DNA of 64,000 nucleotides, from contig NZ_FNHS01000011.1 in assembly GCF_900103445.1 (NCBI RefSeq), positions 62,001-126,000 of the forward strand. The letters are read 5' to 3'. The translations under genes and the position numbers were made by a program. How positions within the stretch are numbered: the stretch's first letter is position 1; each line of letters starts with the position of its first letter. This document shows positions 54,744-63,306 of this stretch, piece by piece. The stretch is from Methylobacterium phyllostachyos. Its GTDB lineage: Bacteria > Pseudomonadota > Alphaproteobacteria > Rhizobiales > Beijerinckiaceae. The notes under the pieces are model-generated. The model ran no database searches. It was given only the letters and a program-made list of their open reading frames with translations, and was not told where the DNA came from.

Positions 54744-55424
54744 GTGATTCGATTCTTTTATAATCTCAGCCCCAATCCCATGAAGGTCGCCCTCTGTCTG
54801 GAAGAGATGGGGCTACCCTACGAGCCCGTTCCGGTGGATCCGCGCAAGGGTGAGCAATTCGACCCCGCCTATCTGGCGCTCAACCCGAACGGGAAGGTGC
54901 CGACGATCGTCGATGGCGACGTGACCGTCTTCGATTCGAATGCGATCCTGCTCTACCTCGCGGGCAAGACCGGCCTGTTCCTGCCCGAGGGCGAGCCGGT
55001 GCGGGGCGAGATGCTGTCCTGGTTGATGTTCGTAGCCACCGGCATCGGGCCGTTCTCCGGCCAATGCGTGCATTTCCGCCACTACGCACAGGACGGCGGC
55101 GCCTACGCCACCGAGCGCTACATCTACGAAGCACGGCGCCACTGGGGCGTCCTCGATCAGCGGCTGAGGGACCGGCCCTACATCCTGGGCGACACCTACA
55201 CGATCGTCGACATGGCCGCCTGGGGCTGGGCCCGGATGGTGCCGTTCGTGCTCGGCGAAGGGGCTTTCGAGGATCTGCCCAACGTGAAGCGTCTTCTCGA
55301 CGCGATCAACGCACGCCCGGCTGCCCAGGCGGCCGAGGCGCTGAAGGGTCGCCACACGTTCAAGGCCGAGGTGGACGACGAGGCGAGGCGGTTTCTGTTC
55401 CGCGCCACGCAGGGCGCCGCCTGA
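54744..55424 (+). CDS. Glutathione S-transferase
   Basis: This 226-residue protein has a thioredoxin-like N-terminal domain, FFYNLSPNPMKVALCLEEMG, then NGKVPTIVDGDVTVFDSNAI (the glutathione-binding SxAI-like site), and an all-helical C-terminal domain (about 90-210). It belongs to the Nu/Ure2p-like branch often active on disulfides. A GTG at 54744 is supported by CAGGGAGAG upstream; the longer frame from ATG 54693 is less likely. It stands alone. Confidence 0.93.
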   Translation: MIRFFYNLSPNPMKVALCLEEMGLPYEPVPVDPRKGEQFDPAYLALNPNGKVPTIVDGDVTVFDSNAILLYLAGKTGLFLPEGEPVRGEMLSWLMFVATGIGPFSGQCVHFRHYAQDGGAYATERYIYEARRHWGVLDQRLRDRPYILGDTYTIVDMAAWGWARMVPFVLGEGAFEDLPNVKRLLDAINARPAAQAAEALKGRHTFKAEVDDEARRFLFRATQGAA

Positions 55425-55454
55425 CGACCCAGCGGATCGGACCGCCTCCTGGCG

Positions 55455-55610
55455 TCAGGGTGCGGGGGCGGTCACCGTGAGCATCGGCAGGGTGACCGAG
55501 AGCGAGCCGGGCGCCACCCGCCCGGGACCGAGCGACAAGCAGGCGGCGAGGCCGAGACAGAGGGCGAGACCGAGAAGCGAGGTCTCGAAGCCGCGGTAGA
55601 CCCAATCCAT
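55455..55610 (-). CDS. Small exported protein, unknown (51 residues)
   Basis: A short frame starting at ATG 55610 after AAGGGA reads MDWVYRGFETSLLGLALCLG, forming one membrane or signal helix ending near LAAC (lipobox-like LGLAAC), then a short Pro/Val tail. Could be a small lipoprotein. No family recognised. It is convergent with GST. Confidence 0.4.
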   Translation of the reverse strand: MDWVYRGFETSLLGLALCLGLAACLSLGPGRVAPGSLSVTLPMLTVTAPAP

Positions 55611-55686
55611 GGCGGTCCCTTTCGCGAGGGATCACCAGCATGCGCCGGCCGGGTTAACGAATCGGTGCGCGGGCACCCAAGGACTC

Positions 55687-55863
55687 TCACCCGCCTGAGG
55701 CGACGCGCGCGGCCCCGGCGGCGATCAGTGCGACGCCCGCTGCGGCCGCGGGGCTCAGGGTATCGCCAAGGAGGCCCGCGCCGAGGATCATCATCAGCAT
55801 GATGCTGAGCGTGTCGAGGGGCACGACCCGCGCGGAATCGCCGAGCGACAGGGCCCGGAAACA
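55687..55863 (-). pseudogene. EamA (DMT) transporter remnant
   Basis: The last roughly 59 codons of an EamA-type exporter remain: FRALSLGDSARVVPLDTLSI then MILGAGLLGDTLSPAAAAGV and ALIAAGAARVA. This matches the end of the second EamA domain (FRAL, LD-S, G-LSP, GVALI-AG). The upstream nine-tenths of the gene are missing, so it is a fragment with no start. Confidence 0.7.
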
Positions 55864-56112
55864 GCGGAGCCGGGACGCTCCGCCAGCGACGCCCCTGCGT
55901 CAGTCGAACGTGCGCAGCCCTGGATGGCTTCGCGACACGCACGCTGACGAAGCAGTACGGCTCGCCCCCGGGAATGCCGTGTCGGCGGGAGTGCTCTCTG
56001 CCGAGGGGGCTACGGGGTCGTCGCTGGAGAGCGCGTCAAAATAAGAACTTCGCGCCGTCGCGCCCTGGGGACGACGGATCGCCTGCGCTCGGACTCCCTG
56101 CCGGATCGTAAA

Positions 56113-56128
56113 TGTTTCCCGTGAAACA
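56113..56128. other. parS-like site
   Basis: TGTTTCCCGTGAAACA differs from the bacterial parS consensus TGTTTCACGTGAAACA at one position. It is a near-perfect 16-bp palindrome in the short intergenic space just downstream of the molybdenum oxidoreductase operon. This is the only such site I saw in the window. If real it would be bound by ParB and place this region on the origin-proximal side of the chromosome. Confidence 0.6.
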
Positions 56129-56136
56129 TTCGATGC

Positions 56137-58389
56137 TCACAGGAGCTTGTCGGGGGTGATCGGCAGGTGGCGCACCCGCTTGCCAGTGGCGTGGAACACC
56201 GCGTTGGTGATCGCCGCCGCGGTGCCGACGATGCCGATCTCGCCGAGACCCTTCACGCCGAGGGGATTCGCCTTGTCCTCCTCGTCCACGAAGATCACGT
56301 CGATGTCGTAGATGTCGGCGTTCACCGGCACGTGGTACTCGCCGAGATTGTGGTTCATGAACCGGCCGATCCGGTGATCGAGCATCGACTCCTCCTCCAG
56401 CGCCGAGCCGATCCCCATCACCACGCCGCCGAGGATCTGGCTGCGGGCGGTCTTCGGGTTCAGGATCTTCCCGGCCGCGATCGCCGAGACGATGCGGGTG
56501 ACCCGGACCTGCCCCAGCTCCGCGTCGACTTTCACCTCGGCGAAAATCGCCGAGTGGGTGTAGGCCTCGTAGGCCTGGTTGAAGTCCTTGTCGGGCCCGG
56601 CCTCCTCGACGGCTTCGACCTTGTCGACGCCCGCCGCCTGCAACACCTCCACCAGGGAGACGCTGCGACCCGGATCGCCTGCGACCGCGATGCGGCCGTC
56701 CGCGAACACCGCGCGGTCGAAATCGACATTGGCGAGCGGCGAGTTCTCAAGTCCGCGGGCGAGCTTGAACACCTGGGCGCCGACGTTGCGGCAAGCCTTC
56801 ATCACAGCGGTGCCCGAGGAGGCCGCGGTCCATGAGCCGCCCGCGACCGGAGCCTCCGGCAGGCGGGTGTCGCCGAGCTTCGTGGTCACCGCGTCCATCG
56901 GCAGGCCCAGGGTGTCGGCGGCGATCTGGGTGAGGATCGTGTAGGTGCCGGTGCCGATGTCGCCGGTGGAGTTGCCGACCGTCAGGCGGCCGTCCGGCGT
57001 CAGGGTCGCGATGGCGCTTGACTGCATCATCATCGATTCCCAGACGCCGGTGGCCACACCCCAGCCGACCAGCTCCCGGCCCTCACGGGTGGAGCGCGGC
57101 TCGGGGTTGCGCTTGGCCCAACCGAACCGCTCGGCGCCGCGCTCGAAGCAGCGGCGAAGCTCCTTCGAGCCGAACGGCTTGCCCTCGGCGGTGGCGTCGG
57201 ATTCGGTATAGTTCTTCAACCGCAACGCGATCGGGTCCATGCCGGTCGCGTAGGCGAGTTCGTCCATGGCGGTCTCGATGGCGAAGACGCCGGTGACCGC
57301 CCCAGGCGCCCGCATGTCGCCCGGCGTCGGCGTGTCGAGCTTCACCAGCCGGTAGCCCAGGGCAACGTTGTCGCAACGGTAGAGGACGCCTGACCAGTTG
57401 ACGACGACCTCCTGGTAATCCTCGTACTGCGACGTACCTTGGACAGCGTCATGCCGGAGGGCCGTCAGCGTGCCGTCCGGCTCGGCGCCAAGCGCGATCG
57501 TCTGCAGCGCCTCGGAGCGGTAGGTGAAGCTCCACATCTGGTCGCGGGTCAGGGTCACCCGCACGGAGCGCTTCAGCTCCTGCGCGGCCAGCATGGCCAG
57601 GAACAGCTGGTATTGCGGGCGCAGACCCGAGCCGAAGCCACCGCCGAGATAGGGGTTGAGCACCCGCACCTGATCGGGCTTCAGGCCGAACACGTTGATC
57701 AGATACTGGTGGCTGTTCGAGACGCCCTGGATCTTGTCGTAGACCGTGTAGGTCCCGTCCGGCTCCACCACCACCGTGGAGGCGTGCGGCTCCATCGGGT
57801 TGTGGTGCTCGTCGGCGAGGCTGTAGCTGCCCTTCACGCGGACCGGCGCGCTGTCGAACGCCTTGTCGGCATCGCCCCAGGGCTCCGGCGGCGGCTTGAT
57901 GCCCTGGCGCTTGTAGGGCGGCTCGTAGGCGGTGCCGCGCTGGGCCCCCAGATCGGTCTCCGGCTCCTGCGCCGCATAGGTTACGTGGACAAGCGAGGCC
58001 GCGTAGCGCGCCGTCTCGAAATCCTCGGCCACCACCAGGGCGACCGGCTGGCCGCTGAACGCGATCAGGTCGTCGTAGAGGGCGCGGAACGGCGAGCCGG
58101 GGGGCGCCACCTGATCCTGAAAGTTCTTGTCCCGCCACGCGGTGCGCGGCCGGTTCTCATGGGTGATCACCTTGAGGACGCCCGGCACCGCCTCGGCCTT
58201 GGCGGAGTCGATCGCCACGATCCGGCCCTTGGCGATGGCGCTCGACACCACGTACCCGTAGGTGAGATCGGGGGCGGCGAACTCGCCGGCATATTTGGCG
58301 AGGCCGGTGACCTTGGCGGGGCCGTCGATGCGGCTGCGCGGAGAGCCGACGAAGGTGTCGCGGCCCGTGGAGCTGAACGTCTGGGTCAT
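56137..58389 (-). CDS. paoC: Xanthine dehydrogenase family molybdopterin-binding subunit
   Basis: This 750-residue subunit holds the molybdenum cofactor of an aldehyde oxidoreductase of the PaoABC/XDH family. The N-terminal YAGEFAAPDLTYGYVVSSAI, the mid segment PYLGGGFGSGLRPQYQLFLAM, and the active-site Glu in VKGLGEIGIVGTAAAITNAV near the C-terminus (catalytic Glu692-like of E. coli PaoC) are present. It is the third gene of a paoA-paoB-paoC order. The enzyme oxidises aromatic and aliphatic aldehydes, useful for detoxification. No MocA/XdhC-type chaperone gene is adjacent. Confidence 0.92.
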   Translation of the reverse strand: MTQTFSSTGRDTFVGSPRSRIDGPAKVTGLAKYAGEFAAPDLTYGYVVSSAIAKGRIVAIDSAKAEAVPGVLKVITHENRPRTAWRDKNFQDQVAPPGSPFRALYDDLIAFSGQPVALVVAEDFETARYAASLVHVTYAAQEPETDLGAQRGTAYEPPYKRQGIKPPPEPWGDADKAFDSAPVRVKGSYSLADEHHNPMEPHASTVVVEPDGTYTVYDKIQGVSNSHQYLINVFGLKPDQVRVLNPYLGGGFGSGLRPQYQLFLAMLAAQELKRSVRVTLTRDQMWSFTYRSEALQTIALGAEPDGTLTALRHDAVQGTSQYEDYQEVVVNWSGVLYRCDNVALGYRLVKLDTPTPGDMRAPGAVTGVFAIETAMDELAYATGMDPIALRLKNYTESDATAEGKPFGSKELRRCFERGAERFGWAKRNPEPRSTREGRELVGWGVATGVWESMMMQSSAIATLTPDGRLTVGNSTGDIGTGTYTILTQIAADTLGLPMDAVTTKLGDTRLPEAPVAGGSWTAASSGTAVMKACRNVGAQVFKLARGLENSPLANVDFDRAVFADGRIAVAGDPGRSVSLVEVLQAAGVDKVEAVEEAGPDKDFNQAYEAYTHSAIFAEVKVDAELGQVRVTRIVSAIAAGKILNPKTARSQILGGVVMGIGSALEEESMLDHRIGRFMNHNLGEYHVPVNADIYDIDVIFVDEEDKANPLGVKGLGEIGIVGTAAAITNAVFHATGKRVRHLPITPDKLL

Positions 58390-58397
58390 GGCGGGAC

Positions 58398-59405
58398 CTA
58401 CTGGATGCGCTTGTCGCTGAGCGACTGGGGCGTGCCGGCGGCGGCCTGTTCGAGGCCGCGCACGATGGCGCGCCGGGCGAGATCGATCTTGAACCCGTTC
58501 TCCGACTGGGGCTTCGCCTCGGACACGATGAGGTCGGCCGCCGCCTGGAAGGTTTCGCGGGTGGCGGGCTTGCCTTCCAGTAGGGCCTCGGCCTCCCGGT
58601 TGCGCCAGGGCTTGTGGGCGACCCCACCGAGCGCCAGACGCGCGGTCTTCACCGTGTCGCCGTCGAGTTCGAGGGCCGCCGCCACCGAGACCAGCGCGAA
58701 GGCGTAGGAGAGCCGGTCGCGCAGCTTCAGGTAAGTGTAGTGCTGCGGGAAGCGGCTGTCCGGCAGATCCACCGCAACGATGATCTCGCCGGGGGCGAGG
58801 TTCGTCTCCTTCTCCGGCGTGTCGCCCGGGAGGCGATGGAACTCCGAGAACGGAATCGACCGGTCGCCCTGCGGCCCGCTGACCTGAACGGTCGCCTCAA
58901 GGGCGGCCAGCGCGATGCACATGTCGGACGGGTGGGTGGCGATGCAGTGCTCGCTCGTCCCGAAGATCGCGTGGATGCGAGTCATCCCGCCGATGGCCGC
59001 GCAGCCGGAGCCGGGCTCGCGCTTGTTGCAGGCGGTGGCCGTGTCGTAAAAATAGTAGCAGCGGGTCCGCTGGAGCAGGTTGCCGCCGGTCGAAGCGGCG
59101 TTGCGCAGCTGCGCCGAGGCGCCGGCCAGGATGGCGTTGCGCAGCAGCGGGTAGCGCGCGGTGACGCGGTCGTCGTAGGCGACCTTGGCGTTGGTGGCGA
59201 GCGCGCCGATCCGCAGGCCGTTCCCGTGATCCTCGATCTTGTCGAGGGGCAGGCGGGTGATATCGATCAGCCGGGCCGGCTTCTCGACATCGTACTTCAT
59301 CAGGTCGATCAGGTTGGTGCCGCCGGCGATGAAGCGCGCGCCCGCCCCGAAGGCCTGCACCGCCTCCGCCACCGTGCCGGCGCGGACGTAATCGAAGCGG
59401 TTCAT
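58398..59405 (-). CDS. paoB: Xanthine dehydrogenase family FAD-binding subunit M
   Basis: This 335-residue subunit binds FAD (GGTNLIDLMKYDVEKPARLI and GASAQLRNAASTGGNLLQRT) and also carries the PaoB-type insertion with Cys residues (TRCYYFYDTATACNKREPGS then GCAAIGG and EHCIATHPSDMC) that holds a [4Fe-4S] cluster, absent in plain XDH medium subunits. This supports PaoABC-like rather than generic xanthine dehydrogenase. It lies 8 bases upstream of paoC and overlaps paoA by 4. Confidence 0.92.
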   Translation of the reverse strand: MNRFDYVRAGTVAEAVQAFGAGARFIAGGTNLIDLMKYDVEKPARLIDITRLPLDKIEDHGNGLRIGALATNAKVAYDDRVTARYPLLRNAILAGASAQLRNAASTGGNLLQRTRCYYFYDTATACNKREPGSGCAAIGGMTRIHAIFGTSEHCIATHPSDMCIALAALEATVQVSGPQGDRSIPFSEFHRLPGDTPEKETNLAPGEIIVAVDLPDSRFPQHYTYLKLRDRLSYAFALVSVAAALELDGDTVKTARLALGGVAHKPWRNREAEALLEGKPATRETFQAAADLIVSEAKPQSENGFKIDLARRAIVRGLEQAAAGTPQSLSDKRIQ

Positions 59406-59926
59406 CGGGCGCCCCCCTGCATGACGTCCTCAATGGCGTCGACGATGTTGGTGTAGGCGCCGCAGCGGCAGATGTTGCCGCTCATCGCCTCGCGGATCTC
59501 GTCCCGGGTGTGGGCGTGGCCCTCGTTCATGAGGCCGACCGACGAGCAGAGCTGGCCCGGGGTGCAGTAGCCGCACTGGAAGGCGTCGTGCTCGATGAAC
59601 GCCTCCTGGATCGGGTGGAGGGCGTTGCTGCCCGCCCGGTCGCCGAGGCTCGCGAGCCCTTCCACCGTGGTGATCTCGGCCCCGTCCTTCATCACGGCCA
59701 GCGTCAGGCAGGAATTCACCCGCGTACCGTTCACCAGCACCGTGCAGGCGCCGCACTGGCCGTGGTCGCAGCCCTTCTTGGTGCCAGTGAGATCGAGTTT
59801 TTCGCGCAGGAGATCGAGGAGCGTGGTCCACGGAGCGACCTGTAATTCGCGCCGCTGCCCGTTGATCGTGAGCGTGATGCCGATGGGCGTATCCGCCGAC
59901 ACGGGCGGCTGTGTCTCGAGGCGCAT
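59402..59926 (-). CDS. paoA: (2Fe-2S)-binding subunit of aldehyde oxidoreductase
   Basis: This 174-residue subunit has two [2Fe-2S] clusters: the plant-ferredoxin type at KKGCDHGQCGACTVLVNG and the helical type at QCGYCTPGQ and CRCGAYTNI. It passes electrons from the molybdenum site to FAD. The start at 59926 gives a short N-terminus without a Tat signal, although PaoA of E. coli is exported by Tat. Here the lack of an RR motif suggests a cytoplasmic enzyme. It is the first gene of the operon. Confidence 0.93.
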   Translation of the reverse strand: MRLETQPPVSADTPIGITLTINGQRRELQVAPWTTLLDLLREKLDLTGTKKGCDHGQCGACTVLVNGTRVNSCLTLAVMKDGAEITTVEGLASLGDRAGSNALHPIQEAFIEHDAFQCGYCTPGQLCSSVGLMNEGHAHTRDEIREAMSGNICRCGAYTNIVDAIEDVMQGGAR

Positions 59927-60107
59927 GGGGTGTCCATGGTGTGGGGCGGCGGGTTCTGTCGATAACCGTTCCAATCTGCGCCCGTTCCGAGCGGAGATGC
60001 TCGGTCTCGGATCGGACCGCTCAGGTGCCCGTCGCGCCCCTCCGACATTGCCGCCCGCACCCTGCCTCGGCTAACCCTCGTCCTGCGAAAAAATCCTGGA
60101 GCCTCCG

Positions 60108-61493
60108 ATGGCCGCGCTCGACGCGATCCTCAACGACATCGACGCCGATCTGGAGAACGCCCTGGAGCGGCTGTTCGCCTTCCTGCGGATCCCGTCGATC
60201 TCCACCGACCCGGCCTATGCCGGCCATTGCCGCGAGGCCGCGGCCTGGCTCGCCAACGACCTGACGGCGCTGGGCTTCGAGACCTCCGTCGAGGAGACCT
60301 CCCTTCACCCGGTGGTGCTGGCCCACAAGCCCAAGCCCGGCGCGCCGCATGTCCTGTTCTACGGCCATTACGACGTGCAACCGGTCGATCCCCTCGACCT
60401 CTGGACGACGCCGCCCTTCGAGCCGCACATCGCTGACGACGGGCAAGGTGGGAAAAAGATCGTCGGGCGCGGCTCCTCCGACGACAAGGGTCAGGTGATG
60501 ACCTTCGTGGAGGCCTGTCGGGCCCATATCGCCATGAGCGGCGAGCTGCCCTGCGGCGTCACCATCCTGGTCGAGGGCGCCGAGGAGAGCGGCTCGCAGG
60601 GCCTGCCCGAATGGGTCGCAGCAAACCGCGACAAGCTCGGCTGCGACGTGGTGCTGGTCTGCGACACCACCATGTGGGACCGCGCCACCCCGGCCATCAC
60701 GTCCAGCTTGCGCGGCCTCGCGTATTTCGAGGTGAAGGTCACCTGCGCCGACCGCGACCTGCATTCGGGCTTCTTCGGCGGCGCGGCGCGCAACCCGATC
60801 CACGTCCTCGCCAAGATCATCGCCGACCTCCACGACGCCGATGGCCGGGTGACCATCCCGGGCTTCTACGAGGGCGTGCATGAGCGCCCGCCGGAGGTTC
60901 TGGAACAATGGCGCGGCCTCGGCCTGACGCCGGAGAAGCTGCTTGGACCGATCGGCCTGAAGGAGCCCGCGGGCGAGCGCGGGCGCCTGCCGATCGAGCT
61001 GGTGCAGTCGCGCCCCTCCTGCGACGCCAACGGCATCATCGGCGGCTATACCGGCGAGGGCACCAAGACGGTGATTGCCTCCACGGCCTCGGCCAAGATC
61101 TCGTTCCGACTCGTGGACGATCAGGACCCGCAGGCGCTGGCGCGGAACTTCGAGGCCTTCGTGCGGGAACGCATCCCGGCGGATTGTTCGGTCGATTTCA
61201 TCACCTACAAGGGCTCGCGGGCGATCAGCCTGCCCTTCGACATGCCGCAGCTCGGTGCCGCCAAGGCCGCGCTCGCCGAGGAATGGGGCGTGCCGGCCGT
61301 CACGGTCGGCGCGGGGGGCTCGATCCCGATCGTCGGCGACTTCAAGCGGATCCTCGGGCGCGACACCCTGCTGATCGGCTTCGGCCTCGACGACGACCGC
61401 ATCCACTCGCCCAACGAGAAGTACGACCTGACGAGCTTCCACAAGGGCACGCGCTCCTGGGCGCGGATCCTCACGGCGCTGAGCCGGGGCTGA
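60108..61493 (+). CDS. M20-family dipeptidase
   Basis: This 461-residue zinc peptidase of the M20 (ArgE/DapE/CPG2) family has the metal motifs GHYDVQPVDPLDLW at about 85-98, the catalytic Glu in EGAEESGSQG near 160, VLVCDTTMW, and the dimerisation-domain segment HSGFFGGAARNPIHVLAKI. Members hydrolyse dipeptides such as carnosine-like or Xaa-dipeptides. It diverges from paoA and starts at ATG 60108. Confidence 0.92.
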   Translation: MAALDAILNDIDADLENALERLFAFLRIPSISTDPAYAGHCREAAAWLANDLTALGFETSVEETSLHPVVLAHKPKPGAPHVLFYGHYDVQPVDPLDLWTTPPFEPHIADDGQGGKKIVGRGSSDDKGQVMTFVEACRAHIAMSGELPCGVTILVEGAEESGSQGLPEWVAANRDKLGCDVVLVCDTTMWDRATPAITSSLRGLAYFEVKVTCADRDLHSGFFGGAARNPIHVLAKIIADLHDADGRVTIPGFYEGVHERPPEVLEQWRGLGLTPEKLLGPIGLKEPAGERGRLPIELVQSRPSCDANGIIGGYTGEGTKTVIASTASAKISFRLVDDQDPQALARNFEAFVRERIPADCSVDFITYKGSRAISLPFDMPQLGAAKAALAEEWGVPAVTVGAGGSIPIVGDFKRILGRDTLLIGFGLDDDRIHSPNEKYDLTSFHKGTRSWARILTALSRG

Positions 61494-61495
61494 TC

Positions 61496-62209
61496 TCAGC
61501 GGGGGGTGGTCGCCCGCATCTTCGCGTCGATCCAGGCCCAGAGGGCCCGAATCTCCTCGGCGGCCGGCCCGCCGGGGGCATATTCGGTAACGCCGAGGCC
61601 CGTCGCGAGGGCGTCCTGATGGTCCACCCGGTGGATGATGCCGGGCTCGGCCAGCACCCCCAGCGACCGTAGCTGCGCTGCGTAGGCGTTGGTGCGGGGT
61701 GAAGGCGGCGGTGGGCACTGGTTGAGCGCCAGGGCCAGCCGTCCGCGCAGCCCAAGGCCGACGAGCGCCTGGAGCGTCGGGCGGGCCGCCACGATGTCGA
61801 GCCGGGACGGCCGCACCGGGAGGAGCACGAAATCGGCCATCTTCAGGGCCGGCGCGAGCCCGGCGGAACTGCCCGCGGTGTCGAGGACGGCGAGCGTGGT
61901 GCCTTGGTCGGCAAGGAGACCCAGGATCTCGGGGAGCTGCGCGATCTCCCAGGGCTGGACCCGATCGACCACGACGGAACCGTTCGTTCGCAGGGCGCCC
62001 CAACCCGCTAGGGAGCTCTGTGGATCGAGATCGAGCGCGGTCACGCGCTCGCCCGCCTCCGCGGCGGCGACCGCCAGGGATGCGGCCAGCGTCGTCTTGC
62101 CGGTGCCGCCCTTCTGGACGGCGACTGCGAGGATCCGCAGCGGCCGGCCCGCCGGTCGAGGCGAAGTCCCGGGCTCGATCCCGGACCCTTCAGGATCCAT
62201 GTATTCCAC
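61496..62209 (-). CDS. Orphan ParA-family ATPase
   Basis: This 237-residue P-loop ATPase has the deviant Walker A KGGTGKTTLAASLA near residue 34, the switch ALDLDPQSSLAGW, and VLDTAGSS, as in ParA/Soj/MinD. It is encoded without a ParB or MinE/centromere partner next to it. Such short ParA-like proteins position other cargo (plasmids, carboxysomes, chemotaxis arrays) or act in conjugative or secretion loci. ATG at 62200 is an alternative start. Cargo unknown. Confidence 0.88.
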   Translation of the reverse strand: MEYMDPEGSGIEPGTSPRPAGRPLRILAVAVQKGGTGKTTLAASLAVAAAEAGERVTALDLDPQSSLAGWGALRTNGSVVVDRVQPWEIAQLPEILGLLADQGTTLAVLDTAGSSAGLAPALKMADFVLLPVRPSRLDIVAARPTLQALVGLGLRGRLALALNQCPPPPSPRTNAYAAQLRSLGVLAEPGIIHRVDHQDALATGLGVTEYAPGGPAAEEIRALWAWIDAKMRATTPR

Positions 62210-62799
62210 CTGTCGACCGCCCGTATTTCCGTCGCACCCCGCGTGCGATCGCCGAACGGCCGCCCCAGTCCGATGGGAAACCGCCGACAGGGCCCGTGTC
62301 CCGGACCGGGGTCCTCGACCCGCGACTCGCGCATGCGCGATCCCGCTTGAATGATGGTATTCCGGGCATCATGACGACGGGGCTGTGAACACCTGAGGCC
62401 GACGGGCGGCCCTCCGGATCGGATCGGGAGCGTGCAACATAAGCATCCGGATCGAGACCGGAAAAAGACGGATCCCGGCGCGCGCCTGATTTCTTCGCGC
62501 CCCGTGACCGGCACCCCCGGCGATCTGTCTGTCGCAGACGCGATACTGATCGGCCTGTAACGTGCATCATGCAAACCGGTCAAGACATTCAATTAATAGA
62601 TAAACCTGTTTATATTCAAAGATAAAACTATTGAGTATTCCGCATACCAGTCAATAAAAAACTGCAGATGCTGTGTGGAAGATATATTTTTAATCCCGAA
62701 AATCAGACGAACGTTTTATTTGGCATATTCACCCGAACGCATTTGTCAGCACGCATGGCGATGGATCACCGTTGCGCCTCGGAGACGGAGGGGCTCTGA
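62210..62799. other. Intergenic region with AT-rich stretch
   Basis: About 590 bp without a supported gene. From about 62570 to 62760 the sequence is markedly richer in A/T than the surrounding window, with runs such as CAATTAATAGATAAAC and GATATATTTTTAATCCC. Promoters for the MEKHLA gene and possibly the ParA-like gene are expected here. No repeat or RNA recognised. Confidence 0.6.
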
Positions 62800-63294
62800 A
62801 TGTCTCCCAGCGATTCGCGGCCGCCAGGGTCGCCCGCATTCCGGCACGCCATGACCGACCTTTCGCACGACCCGGACTTCTTCGCCGTGCTCACCGGCAG
62901 CTACGCGCGGCGCCTGGGCGAGCCGCTGGTGCCGGAGGGCGCGGACGCGGCGTGGCTCTACGGGCAGGCACCGTTCGCGGTCCTGGCCCATGACGGCGGC
63001 GCGGATCCGTGCTTCGTCTACGCCAACCGGGCCGCGCAAGCCTGTTTCGGATACAGCCGCGCGGAGCTGGTCGGCCTGCCGTCGCGGCTCTCCGCAGAGG
63101 CCCCCGAGCGCGCCGAGCGCCAGCGGTTGCTCGACGCCGTGACCCGGGACGGGTTCAGCCGAAACTACCGCGGGCTGCGCATCGCCAAGGACGGGCGCCG
63201 CTTCTGGATCGAGCGCGCAGTGGTCTGGCAGCTCGACCGCAACGGCGTGGCGTTCGGCCAAGCCGCAACCTTCTCCGAATGGCGCGACGCGTGA
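62800..63294 (+). CDS. MEKHLA domain-containing protein
   Basis: This 164-residue protein contains a MEKHLA (PAS-like) domain: FAVLAHDGGADPCFVYANRA, then GLPSRLSAEAPERAERQRLL and GVAFGQAATFSEW. MEKHLA domains in plants accompany HD-ZIP III factors; bacterial ones are short sensors of unknown ligand. It is preceded by an AT-rich leader and converges with the AraC regulator. Confidence 0.88.
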   Translation: MSPSDSRPPGSPAFRHAMTDLSHDPDFFAVLTGSYARRLGEPLVPEGADAAWLYGQAPFAVLAHDGGADPCFVYANRAAQACFGYSRAELVGLPSRLSAEAPERAERQRLLDAVTRDGFSRNYRGLRIAKDGRRFWIERAVVWQLDRNGVAFGQAATFSEWRDA

Positions 63295-63306
63295 CGGGGA
63301 CGCCCG

